Source: Flexilinea flocculi
Lineage (GTDB): Bacteria; Chloroflexota; Anaerolineae; Anaerolineales; Anaerolineaceae
NCBI RefSeq assembly: GCF_001192795.1
Contig: NZ_DF968181.1
Span: 921,101 to 985,100 of the forward strand
Length of the DNA: 64,000 nt
Direction: 5' to 3'
The position numbers were made by a program, and so were the translations under genes. Positions 16,794-25,273 of this stretch are shown one piece after another (the first letter of the stretch is position 1; the number at the start of each line of letters is the position of its first letter). The notes under the pieces were generated by a model. It saw only the letters and a program-made list of their open reading frames with translations. It was not told where the DNA came from and made no database searches.

Positions 16794-16813
16794 ATAATAA
16801 TACATATTATTAT
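16794..16813. promoter_or_regulatory. Second palindrome upstream of the IclR gene
   Basis: ATAATAAT-ACAT-ATTATTAT is a perfect inverted repeat with 8-base arms, 10 bases from the first palindrome. Being AT-only it may equally contain the -10 region of the IclR promoter. Confidence 0.4.
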
Positions 16814-16932
16814 AACTGAGATTTATTAATATACAAGATACTATTCAGAAATTGATGATGAAATTGGTGACGCTTTTCTGATGAATTGAACTGCACCGAT
16901 AAAAATTGGTTTTTTCGATTATCCGTAATTAT

Positions 16933-16972
16933 TATAAAGACAGACTTATTGATAGATAAGTCTGTCTTTATA
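16933..16972 (-). terminator. Terminator after the ABC exporter/TSCPD operon
   Basis: Seventeen-base perfect arms (core AAAGACAGACTTAT / ATAAGTCTGTCTTT) around a six-base loop, about 60 bases past the stop of the TSCPD gene. The T tract is short. Confidence 0.75.
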
Positions 16973-17034
16973 AAGAGAATTCAATATTTCGTTATTCAAA
17001 ATTTTCGGATTCTTGAGAATTGATCATTGGCTAA

Positions 17035-17286
17035 TCAACCCTCGATTTTCACTGATTTCAAGGCTTTGCTCAATTGATCCGGACAGGATGTCGGTTTCCC
17101 GTCACAGCTGATGCCTTCCAGTTTATGGATTACATCATCCAGAATCATACCTTCCACTAATCGTCCGATGCCGGTTAAATTTCCGTCACACCCGCAGATA
17201 AATTTTACATTATGTACGGTGTTATCAATGACGTCAAACTCAATCAACCGTGAACATGTTCCTTTCGTTTTATAACTGTAATGCAT
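17035..17286 (-). CDS. TSCPD domain protein (TIGR03905-like)
   Basis: 83 residues containing GTCSRLIEFDVID, FICGCDGNLTGIGRLVEGM and a terminal PTSCPDQLSKAL, the motif that names the TSCPD domain. The domain also occurs at the C-terminus of some B12-dependent ribonucleotide reductases. The free-standing short form is common in anaerobes and its role is unknown. The gene begins inside the last codons of the ABC exporter subunit (17-base overlap), so it is co-transcribed and probably translationally coupled. Confidence 0.85.
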   Translation of the reverse strand: MHYSYKTKGTCSRLIEFDVIDNTVHNVKFICGCDGNLTGIGRLVEGMILDDVIHKLEGISCDGKPTSCPDQLSKALKSVKIEG

Positions 17287-19078
17287 AGTCCTTTTCCTTT
17301 TCCTGACGGAATTGTTGTGTATAGAGATGATAATATTTCCCTTTTTGTTTTAATAACCCGTTATGGGTTCCTTCTTCAATAATTCTTCCATCTTCGATGA
17401 CGATAATTCTGTCAGCTCGTTTGATCGTGGAAAGGCGGTGGGCAATGATAAAGCTGGTCCGTCCTTTCATTAATTGCTCCATACCCTTCTGTATTAAATT
17501 CTCCGTTATTGTATCGACTGAACTGGTTGCTTCATCCATGATGAACAATTCCGGATTGGCTAATATGGCTCTTGCCAGACTGATCAACTGTTTCTGGCCA
17601 ACGGAAAGCAAATTTCCATTTTCTCCAACTTGTTCATCATATCCGTTGGGCAGCCTCTGAATAAATTCATCCGCTCCGGCAGCTTTCGCTGCTTCGTGCA
17701 GTTGATCATCGGAGGCATTCAGATTTCCATACTGCAAATTTTCGCGGATCGTACCTGAAAACAGATGTGGTACCTGCAGAACCATCCCGATCCGCGATTG
17801 AATACTTTCCATTTTATACGTTTTATAATCATTTCCGTTAATTCGTATGACACCTTTTTTTGGTTCATAGAATCTGCACAGGAGATTCACTATGGTCGAT
17901 TTCCCACCACCGGTTGATCCGACTAACGCGATAACCTCACCCTGCCTGACCTTTAAAGAGAAATCTTCCAGAACAGGCGTTCCATCGCCGTCATCGTAAT
18001 AAAAACTGACATGATCAAATTCAATATCACCGGCGATGCTTTCCGGTTCGTATGCATCCGCTGAATCTCTGATTACAGGTTCTGTGTCCAATAGCGTAAA
18101 AATTCGTTCGCCGGAAGCAATGGATTGCTGCATTTCGCCGTAAACTCTGGCAAGATCTTGAACTGGCCACAGCATGGAAGTGACATAATTGATAAATGCT
18201 TGAATTCCGCCTATTGTGATCATTCCAGAATCAATTTTCTTCTGACTGAGTAAAATGATGGATGCCAGAGCAACTGCGGAAAGGATTTGAATACACGGGA
18301 GGAAGAGCGCATTTAGGCGGGCTGCGCGATATGCAGATTGGAACATCGGAGAGGTTAACTCGTTGAATTCGCGCAAATTTTCCTGCTCGCGCAGCAATCC
18401 TTTAATAACACGTATTCCCGATATATTCTCATTATATGATCCGGTCACTTTTGAATTTAATCGCCGGACATTGCGATATTCTTTCAAGATTCTTAATCGA
18501 AACTGCCATGCTGTGACGATCATGATCGGTGTAATGGCAAGGACGATCAACGCCATCTGCCAGTTTATCGCCAGCATGAAACCGAGAGAGACCAGAATAT
18601 TGACAATTGCGAAAGACGAATCGACCAATCCCCAAGTGACCAGGTCGGATATGCGATAACTGTCTGAATTGACACGGGACATGATCCAACCGACTGGCGT
18701 GACGGAAAAGTAGGATAATGATAATTTTTGTAAATGCGTGAACATTTTTTGCCGCAGATCATACCAGATTCGTTCGCCAATCATCCCTGCGATATAAACA
18801 AATCCAAATACGCTGACTGCCTGAACGAGGATAGTCAAACCATAATATCGCACAATCCGCACGGCTTCGGATTTGCTGCCAGTAAGAATTGCCTGGTCTA
18901 TCAAGAATTTATTAAGAATGACCTGGATGGAGTCCATCAGGGTCGTGAGCAGTGTGAAGCAAATAAAGGCGAAAAACCAATTGCGATACGGAATTGCAAA
19001 CTGAAAAATCCGTTTAATAATATTGCGGTCAATTTTCCCCTGGAAATCTTCTTCATCAAAAAAATCTTCAGTCACAGC
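17270..19078 (-). CDS. ABC exporter subunit (canonical half of a heterodimer)
   Basis: About 602 residues from a GTG at 19078, preceded by AAGGAG at seven bases and overlapping the upstream stop (GTGACTGA); an ATG at 19105 is an alternative. Six TM helices (about residues 30-320), then the nucleotide-binding domain: Walker A GSTGGGKST, Q loop VLQVPH, signature LSVGQKQ, Walker B LFIMDEATSSVD with the catalytic Glu, and the H-loop IAHRLST. In heterodimeric exporters such as TM287/288 the partner with normal Glu carries a divergent signature, and the LSVGQ here fits. It should pair with the gene just upstream to export lipids or drugs; substrate unknown. Confidence 0.9.
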   Translation of the reverse strand, partial: AVTEDFFDEEDFQGKIDRNIIKRIFQFAIPYRNWFFAFICFTLLTTLMDSIQVILNKFLIDQAILTGSKSEAVRIVRYYGLTILVQAVSVFGFVYIAGMIGERIWYDLRQKMFTHLQKLSLSYFSVTPVGWIMSRVNSDSYRISDLVTWGLVDSSFAIVNILVSLGFMLAINWQMALIVLAITPIMIVTAWQFRLRILKEYRNVRRLNSKVTGSYNENISGIRVIKGLLREQENLREFNELTSPMFQSAYRAARLNALFLPCIQILSAVALASIILLSQKKIDSGMITIGGIQAFINYVTSMLWPVQDLARVYGEMQQSIASGERIFTLLDTEPVIRDSADAYEPESIAGDIEFDHVSFYYDDGDGTPVLEDFSLKVRQGEVIALVGSTGGGKSTIVNLLCRFYEPKKGVIRINGNDYKTYKMESIQSRIGMVLQVPHLFSGTIRENLQYGNLNASDDQLHEAAKAAGADEFIQRLPNGYDEQVGENGNLLSVGQKQLISLARAILANPELFIMDEATSSVDTITENLIQKGMEQLMKGRTSFIIAHRLSTIKRADRIIVIEDGRIIEEGTHNGLLKQKGKYYHLYTQQFRQEKEKDYALQL

Positions 19079-20879
19079 ACATCTCCTTCTCCAATTCTTC
19101 TTCAATTCTTGTCTGAATTTTGAAGATTTTCTGATAAAGCCCTTCCTGGTTTATAAGATCCTGATGCGTTCCGGATTGGATGATTCTGCCTTTGTCCATG
19201 ACTAAAATTAAATCCGCTTCCTGTATGGTTTGAATTCGATGAGCGATAATAAAAGTTGTTCGATTCCGCATTAAGTTCTTAAGTGCACTCTGAATATCTG
19301 ATTCTGTGTCTGCATCCACAGAGGATGTGGCATCATCCATAATTAAAATGCGCGGATTTTTCAGCAGTGTCCGTGCAATTGCAATCCTTTGTTTCTGCCC
19401 TCCGGAAAGTGTAACTCCGCGTTCTCCGACCATTGTGTTATACCCTTTCTTGAAAGAAAGAATATTTTCGTGAATGGATGCAGCTTTTGCTGCTTCTTCA
19501 ATTTCTGACTGCGATTTTTTTTCGCTGACGCCATACGCGATATTTTCACCGATTGTACGGGAGAACAGGAATGGCTCCTGTTCAACAATCCCGATATGTT
19601 TCCGTAGATAACTGCGAGGAAGCTCGTTTAGCTCAATTTCATCTAACTTAATACTGCCGGAAGTGTATTCATAAAATCGCGGAAGCAAGTTCATCAGTGT
19701 GGATTTTCCGGAACCGGTTGATCCGATGATGGCAACTACTTGCCCTGGCATAACGGAGAACGAAATATCTTTTAGGATTTCTTCCTCATTTTGATAGGCA
19801 AAACAAACGTGATCCAGTGTGATATAGCCCTTTGGATCCTTTTGCGGAAGGTAGCTGCCTTTGTCCAAAGGCTCCTGATCTTCTTTAAAAATATCCATCA
19901 CGCGCTGAAAACTGATCAGGGCACGTGACATGTGGACAATAATTCTGCCCATATTTCGGATTGGCCAGATGATCCAGATAATCAGTGAAAGAAATGCGAC
20001 GAAATTTCCAACCGAAATTTTCCCATCAATCGCGAAGAAAGCGCCAATGATGAAACTGATAGCCATCTGTGCTCCGCATAACAGGTCAGTCGATGGCCAG
20101 AAAAATGCTTCCATTCGCAGCAGCCGTTTGCCTAATTGATATTTTTTCCAGTTTTCCTGTTCGTATTTCCGAATTTCAAATTCCTGGCGCGCAAATGCTT
20201 TGACAACTCTGACACCAGTAAGGTTTTCTTGCAGCAAGGATGAAATCACAGCATCCTGATTTTGATACGCATCGTATTTTTTTGAAATATTTCGAAAAAA
20301 GCCAACCGCTACCAGGAAAACCAGCGGAACGATGATTAATGTCGAAAAAGCCAATGTTGGGTGAATGCGATAAATCGCTGTAAAGTTGATGATAAAAAGA
20401 AATAGAATTCTACCGATTCCAATGGCTTCTTCAGAAAAGAATCGACGGATCGCATCCACGTCAGAAGTCGATCGCTGGATAAGATCCCCTGTGTCAACTT
20501 TTGCATGATATGCAAATGACAGTCTCTGAATATGGTTAAACAAATTATTACGAATTCGAAGGGCTATGCGTTCCGCTGTGTAGTTAGCCGTACTATTTGC
20601 AAAATATGAAAACATTCCTTCCAAAACTGCCAGCAGAAGCAAACCTGCAGCAATGACTGCAATTGGAAAAGTGCGAATCTTCAGAATCAACCAGTTATCA
20701 ATAAACCAGGAAAGCAGTAAATAGACACTGGTTTTGCAGACGGTTGAAAGTCCCTGGGAAAGGATTGCAAAAAGATAGCGCACACGGTATCCGCTCATGC
20801 AGTACCATAAATTCACGAGCTTTCTTTTTGATCTGGCTGATGTCAAATCGTAATCGATGATTTTTTCAGAGCTTTTCAA
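19068..20879 (-). CDS. ABC exporter subunit (degenerate-site half of a heterodimer)
   Basis: 603 residues with six TM helices (about 35-325) and a C-terminal ATPase domain. Walker A is GSTGSGKST, the Q loop region is IVEQEPF, the signature is the standard LSGGQKQ, and the H-loop is IAHRIQT. Walker B ends LIMDDATSSVD, with Asp replacing the catalytic Glu. That substitution is the mark of the subunit carrying the degenerate ATP site in heterodimeric exporters of the TM287/288, BmrCD and TmrAB type. First gene of a three-gene unit with its partner and the TSCPD protein. Confidence 0.9.
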   Translation of the reverse strand: MKSSEKIIDYDLTSARSKRKLVNLWYCMSGYRVRYLFAILSQGLSTVCKTSVYLLLSWFIDNWLILKIRTFPIAVIAAGLLLLAVLEGMFSYFANSTANYTAERIALRIRNNLFNHIQRLSFAYHAKVDTGDLIQRSTSDVDAIRRFFSEEAIGIGRILFLFIINFTAIYRIHPTLAFSTLIIVPLVFLVAVGFFRNISKKYDAYQNQDAVISSLLQENLTGVRVVKAFARQEFEIRKYEQENWKKYQLGKRLLRMEAFFWPSTDLLCGAQMAISFIIGAFFAIDGKISVGNFVAFLSLIIWIIWPIRNMGRIIVHMSRALISFQRVMDIFKEDQEPLDKGSYLPQKDPKGYITLDHVCFAYQNEEEILKDISFSVMPGQVVAIIGSTGSGKSTLMNLLPRFYEYTSGSIKLDEIELNELPRSYLRKHIGIVEQEPFLFSRTIGENIAYGVSEKKSQSEIEEAAKAASIHENILSFKKGYNTMVGERGVTLSGGQKQRIAIARTLLKNPRILIMDDATSSVDADTESDIQSALKNLMRNRTTFIIAHRIQTIQEADLILVMDKGRIIQSGTHQDLINQEGLYQKIFKIQTRIEEELEKEMCCD

Positions 20880-20946
20880 GCGAATACCTCTTATCTCATA
20901 TAAATTGATGTTTCCAGAACAGAAAATTATACAATACTTCTTTGTG

Positions 20947-21072
20947 GCAGCGATTCGAAGTATAGCTTGATGTTCGCATCAATCGGGAAAAATTAGATAT
21001 CGTGATGTTTTTTGCGCAAAGCGCAAAAAACATCACGATAACAAAGAATCATCCCCATACTTCGAATTGTTG
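20947..21072. repeat. Dispersed TTCGAA-bordered palindromic element, copy 2
   Basis: The borders GCAGCGATTCGAAGTAT and CATACTTCGAATTGTTG are near-perfect inverted repeats. The internal hairpin 20998-21040 has perfect 20-base arms (TATCGTGATGTTTTTTGCGC and its complement) and an AAA loop. The left spacer shares ATCAATCGGGAAAAA with copy 1. Confidence 0.9.
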
Positions 21073-21098
21073 TCTTTAGATACTAAGTTCGATAAATA

Positions 21099-21134
21099 AA
21101 ATGAGACCGGTACAACAGCACCGGTCTCAAAAAA
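21099..21134 (-). terminator. Terminator of hppA
   Basis: TGAGACCGGT / ACCGGTCTCA with an eight-base loop, followed on the minus strand by a T-rich tract, just past the pyrophosphatase stop. Confidence 0.85.
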
Positions 21135-21150
21135 TTGAATCGAATTGTGT

Positions 21151-23214
21151 TTAGAAGAGATGCAGCTTTGCAATAACCGGTGCGAATGTTGATGCAACAA
21201 GCGACATCACGGTGATTAATGTATTTAAGGAAGGACCGGCTGTATCTTTGAACGGATCTCCTACGGTGTCGCCGATAACAGCGGCTTTATGAGCTTCAGA
21301 ACCTTTTCCGCCAAACATACCTGTTTCGACGTATTTCTTCGAATTATCCCACAAACCGCCTGCGTTGGACATGAAGAGAGCAAAGATGACGCCGGTAATG
21401 ATCGCGCCGGCTAAAAATCCGGTCAGACCTTTTGGACCGAGCAATCCTCCGACCAGCAATGGCATAATAATCGCGATGGCTGCAGGAAGAATCAATGATT
21501 TCAATGCTCCGGAAGATGCTAAAGCGATGCAGCGATTGTAATTCGGAAGGACTGTTCCCTTCAGAATTCCAGGCTCTGCTCTGAATTGTGAACGAATTTC
21601 TTCAATCATTTTGAAAGCATTCTTTGTCACGGAAAGCATTGTCAAAGCGCTGAAAAGCGGAGGACACATTGCGCCCAGGAATATTCCGGCGAGAATCAAA
21701 GGATCCAGAATGGAAATATCCGCGGCAGAGAATGATCCGCCAAGAGGTTTGACTGCCATATTCACTTCGCTGACAAAAGCTGCGAACAATGCCAGAACGG
21801 TTAATGCGGCGGCTGCGACTGCAAAACCTTTTGTAATGGCTTTTGCCGTATTGCCTGCAGAATCGAGCACATCTGCACGATCGATGACTTCCTGATCCAT
21901 ACCGGACATTTCTGCGATACCGCGGGCGTTATCCACAATCGGGCCATAAGCATCGGCTGAGACGATCATACCCGAAACGGAAAGCATTCCTACTGCAGAA
22001 ATACCGACTGCGTAAATACTCAGGTCAAAGTTGCTTTGTCCACCGCAGACGAAGAAAGAAATAACCATGGCGATCACAATTCCAACAATGGATGGAACGA
22101 TCGAAATCAAGCCGTAACTGAAACCGCTAATAATTGTAATTGCTGCGCCTGATCCGGAATATTCAGCAGTCTTTTTGACTGGTGAAAACTCATCCGAAGT
22201 AAAGAATTCAGTCGTTTGACCAATAATGACACCGACGGAAGTACCGACCAGAATCGCCCAAATCAGCCGATTATCAATTTCGGGGATCAGGAAGATAACG
22301 ATCGCCATAAATACTGCAAAAGCGCCGCAAGTGATGAATGTTCCCATGTTAAGGGATTTCCCAGGTTTGCCACCTTCACCAACTTTGACAAGGTAAACGC
22401 CAATCAAGGATGCAATGATACCAAGTGCGCACAGGAGTAATGGAAGGACGATATAGTGAACTTTTCCCATTGAAGCACCGAGCAGCATGGCTGCAACCGC
22501 TGAAGCAACATAGCTGTCGAAAATATCGGCGCCCATTCCGGCGACGTCACCCACATTATCTCCCACATTGTCTGCGACAACGGCCGGATTTCGGGGATCA
22601 TCTTCTGGAATACCAACTTCTACTTTTCCAACCAGGTCGGCTGCAATGTCTGCTGTCTTTGTGTAGATACCGCCGCCGGCTTTTGCAAGTAATGCCAGAG
22701 AGGAAGCTCCAAGGGAGAATGCAAGAACGAACTGCGGATTATTGGTGAGCAGATAAACCGAGCACATACCGATTGTGGCAACGCCGACTACTGCAAAACC
22801 CATGACGGCTCCACCACGGAAAGCGATATTGAAAGCTTTTGGAAGGCTGATACCGGATGCGACGGCTGAACGTACATTGGCCTGGACAGCAACTTCCATT
22901 CCAAGGTATCCTGCAAGAGCAGAGCAAACAGAACCGATCAGGTAACAGATTGCTGTCTGAATTCCTCGGCCGCTGCCGTCAATGGTATAAACGACTGCCA
23001 GAATTACTGCCATAATAACAGCGACAATCACTAAAGCTGTGTAAAGTTTTTTCAGATATTCGCGGGCACCGGCATGGATCCAGCCAGCAACTTCTCTGGA
23101 TCGATCAGTACCGTCATCCTGTTTCTTTACCCAGAAGAACAACCACAAACCTACTGCAAGAGAAACGATGCCGCAGGCTAAACCAAAAATTAACCATCCA
23201 GTAGTATTACTCAT
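21151..23214 (-). CDS. hppA: Membrane-bound proton-translocating pyrophosphatase
   Basis: 687 residues, about 16 TM helices. It hydrolyses pyrophosphate and pumps cations across the membrane. The active-site run includes AADLVGKVE (about 191-199), [20 protein letters not shown] (about 204-223) and the C-terminal DNSKKYVE and [11 protein letters not shown] segments. The determinant region reads GNTAKAIT (454-461). Lys at 458 and Thr at 461 correspond to the K+-independent signature (Lys-460/Thr-463 in the usual numbering), whereas K+-dependent and Na+-pumping forms have Ala and Gly/Ala. I therefore infer a K+-independent H+ pump. Single-gene unit with its own terminator. Confidence 0.93.
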   Translation of the reverse strand: MSNTTGWLIFGLACGIVSLAVGLWLFFWVKKQDDGTDRSREVAGWIHAGAREYLKKLYTALVIVAVIMAVILAVVYTIDGSGRGIQTAICYLIGSVCSALAGYLGMEVAVQANVRSAVASGISLPKAFNIAFRGGAVMGFAVVGVATIGMCSVYLLTNNPQFVLAFSLGASSLALLAKAGGGIYTKTADIAADLVGKVEVGIPEDDPRNPAVVADNVGDNVGDVAGMGADIFDSYVASAVAAMLLGASMGKVHYIVLPLLLCALGIIASLIGVYLVKVGEGGKPGKSLNMGTFITCGAFAVFMAIVIFLIPEIDNRLIWAILVGTSVGVIIGQTTEFFTSDEFSPVKKTAEYSGSGAAITIISGFSYGLISIVPSIVGIVIAMVISFFVCGGQSNFDLSIYAVGISAVGMLSVSGMIVSADAYGPIVDNARGIAEMSGMDQEVIDRADVLDSAGNTAKAITKGFAVAAAALTVLALFAAFVSEVNMAVKPLGGSFSAADISILDPLILAGIFLGAMCPPLFSALTMLSVTKNAFKMIEEIRSQFRAEPGILKGTVLPNYNRCIALASSGALKSLILPAAIAIIMPLLVGGLLGPKGLTGFLAGAIITGVIFALFMSNAGGLWDNSKKYVETGMFGGKGSEAHKAAVIGDTVGDPFKDTAGPSLNTLITVMSLVASTFAPVIAKLHLF

Positions 23215-24024
23215 TACTACGCTCCTAATATGATTGTGATGGATTCTGAAAATACAACAATCAGAGATCCTGGGGGGGATTTAGACTGTCATTGAATTAA
23301 TTGCAGGACCGGCTGATAATTGTCTAACAACAAATACAATGCAAACAGCCCAAATTAACCAGTCTATATTTTATCCTGTTTTCTCGTTTTCATGTATGGA
23401 TTATTTAAAAACAATACAGTACTAAGATAACCCAAAAGAAATTATTATTATCATGGATTACAGCATATACAGCAATTCAAAATATGAAAATTGTGAGAAA
23501 CAAATATGTATTGTCCTAAAAAAGACTTTAACTTTAATAAATGATGTTTTATATGAAATTATTGGAAAGCAAGGCAAATGGTTTAGATGAAACCCGTTTT
23601 TGTTATTACCCTGTAGAGGCGAGTCCGTTGGGGGAACGCAATCTCATAACACATACGAGAATCGGTTGCTCATCGGGCTGACACCCTCCTCGCAATGACA
23701 GATCAATCCATGAATGACTTATCTTATAAATCTTTGGCACAAAGCACAAAAATCAACACAACAACCAATGTTTTTTTGCATCATTCGAATTGCTTGCCCA
23801 TCTTTCGAATTACTGAAAATTGAATAAAAAAATAAAGAATTTCCTTTATAATAAGAAAATGTAGTAATTCGAAAAAAGCGGAGTTCATATATCAAATTTG
23901 TTAACATCATGCTTCGCGCAAAAACAACTCAATAACAATCAATTCTTCTCATATTTCGAATCGCTAAAGTGCAGCAGGGCATGTATTGCTGCCGGTTAAA
24001 ATCTCGATCTAACAAGGAATTTTC
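23215..24024. other. 810-base gene-free stretch with repeat fragments
   Basis: No coding potential that I trust. It contains a segment at about 23605-23700 related to one at 52.2-52.4 kb (both include CATCGGGCT and CCTCCTCGCAATG). It also holds two partial copies of the TTCGAA-bordered element, at about 23724-23815 (degenerate) and 23863-23966. Confidence 0.7.
23863..23966. repeat. Dispersed TTCGAA-bordered element, copy 3 (partly decayed)
   Basis: Left border GTAGTAATTCGAA and right border CATATTTCGAATCGCT; the centre has GCTTCGCGCAAAAACAAC, but the hairpin arms are no longer fully complementary. A further damaged copy precedes it (about 23724-23815), with TCGAATTGCTTG and TTTCGAATTACTG. 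Confidence 0.7.
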
Positions 24025-24540
24025 ATGGAAATTGAAATTCTTCGCTTTCCAACGGATGTTGACTGGGCGCGTTGCTTGTTTTTGGCGCGCGTTACACAAG
24101 GAAAAGACGGTATGATTACACCCTCTGAAGAGTGGAAAAGGAAAATCATATCGGCTGAACATTCTCCAATTCGAACGTTAATGTACACAATTGCGATGTG
24201 GCAAATCCCTTATTTTGCCAGTGTTCATTTTGTGAGACATAAGTTCGGTGTTGAACATTATGTAAAGAGCCAACGTGTGAATCCAAATCGCGGAGAGGAT
24301 CGACAGGATTCGCCGGTCAATCATGTAATGGATCTGAATGCACAAGCTTTAATCAATATCAGCCGTAAACGGCTTTGTTACAAAGCTGATCCAAAAACTC
24401 GCGAAATCATGGAAGAAATCGCTTCTGAAATTCTTAAAGTTAATCCTGTTATGCACGATTTTATGGTACCCGATTGTGTTTATCGCGGCGCTTGCCATGA
24501 ATTCCAATCTTGCGGTTATTTTGAAAAGAGGACGCAATGA
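24025..24540 (+). CDS. ThyX-like protein (small, divergent FAD-dependent thymidylate synthase family)
   Basis: 171 residues. ThyX converts dUMP to dTMP with methylene-tetrahydrofolate, FAD and NADPH. Typical pieces are AEHSPIRTLMYT and SVHFVRHKFGVEHYVKSQR, but the classical RHRX7SXR motif is altered: Lys replaces the third-position Arg and eight residues precede Ser-Gln-Arg. The chain also lacks the usual C-terminal 50 or so residues. It matches a compact subfamily I recall from Firmicutes and phages, with the shared ALINISRKRLC and CVYRGACHEFQSCG segments. Whether it makes dTMP is unproven. It overlaps the dcd start by four bases (ATGA), which supports a role in dTMP supply. Confidence 0.75.
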   Translation: MEIEILRFPTDVDWARCLFLARVTQGKDGMITPSEEWKRKIISAEHSPIRTLMYTIAMWQIPYFASVHFVRHKFGVEHYVKSQRVNPNRGEDRQDSPVNHVMDLNAQALINISRKRLCYKADPKTREIMEEIASEILKVNPVMHDFMVPDCVYRGACHEFQSCGYFEKRTQ

Positions 24541-25109
24541 GCGTTATATGTGATATTGGAATATTGCAAATGATCGATGAAGGATTAGTTGATTTTAGCC
24601 GCTCTGAAATTGATCCAATTACATTGCGATCGCAAGTAAATCCCAACACTATGGATCTGTCACTTGGACAATTTGTGCGTTGGCCACGGAATTCTCAAAA
24701 TCCGGTCGTTTTTGGAAAACCTTATGCTGCTGATGAATTCTGGGAACTGCGGAAAATTGATCCTCAACACGGTATATTATTGGAACCAGGGGATATTTTT
24801 CTGGGATGCTCACGAGAATTTCTGCGAATTCCCAGAGATGTGTGCGGACAAGTGTTTACAAAATCCAGTTTAGGCCGTGTTTTTATCAATCACATGATGG
24901 CAGGGGTGATCGATGCCGGTTTCGAAGGAACAATTACGCTTGAACTTAAAAATGAAGGAAAGCACAGCATCATTCTTCCCTATGGAGCAAGAGTCGTTCA
25001 AATTCAATTTAACCGACTTGAGATGATTCCCGAGAGAGATTATTCGCAAAGGATTAATCGCTATCAAGGGCAGATTCAACCGGAACCAGCACGAGAGGAA
25101 CGATTATAG
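24537..25109 (+). CDS. dcd: dCTP deaminase (Dcd/DUT superfamily)
   Basis: 190 residues, close to the 193 of E. coli Dcd. It deaminates dCTP to dUTP, and some relatives also hydrolyse dUTP to dUMP. Key features: NPNTMDLSLG near residue 35, EPGDIFLGCSREFLRIP, the trimer/active-site motif FTKSSLGRVFI, AGVIDAGFEGTITLELKN with the catalytic Glu, and LPYGARVVQIQF. It is translationally coupled to the ThyX-like gene. Together they give a route dCTP to dUTP/dUMP to dTMP. Whether it is the mono- or bifunctional type cannot be decided by eye. Confidence 0.88.
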   Translation: MSVICDIGILQMIDEGLVDFSRSEIDPITLRSQVNPNTMDLSLGQFVRWPRNSQNPVVFGKPYAADEFWELRKIDPQHGILLEPGDIFLGCSREFLRIPRDVCGQVFTKSSLGRVFINHMMAGVIDAGFEGTITLELKNEGKHSIILPYGARVVQIQFNRLEMIPERDYSQRINRYQGQIQPEPAREERL

Positions 25110-25210
25110 TCACTTGAATTCAAGGTCATTCTTTTGAAATTTGGAAAAACCTTTGCAAAAAGAAAGAAATATGTTTTTTCATTTTTTTTGTTAAGCATAA
25201 TAATTACACA

Positions 25211-25236
25211 AGAATCAATGATTCTTCGCTTTTTTT
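25211..25236 (+). terminator. Weak terminator candidate after dcd
   Basis: AAGAATC-AAT-GATTCTT is followed by CGCTTTTTTTG. The stem is short and it lies 100 bases past the stop, so support is modest. It is just ahead of the surface-protein gene. Confidence 0.4.
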
Positions 25237-25273
25237 GAAAAAGAAAAATTCTTCTCAACGAAAGGGGAAAATA

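Noticed and set aside
22216-22748. Plus-strand ORFs inside the pyrophosphatase region
   Set aside because: Antisense shadows of hppA, which is complete and shows all family motifs.
24025-25109. Prophage around the ThyX-like/dcd pair
   Set aside because: No phage structural, replication or integrase genes flank it; base composition resembles the surroundings.
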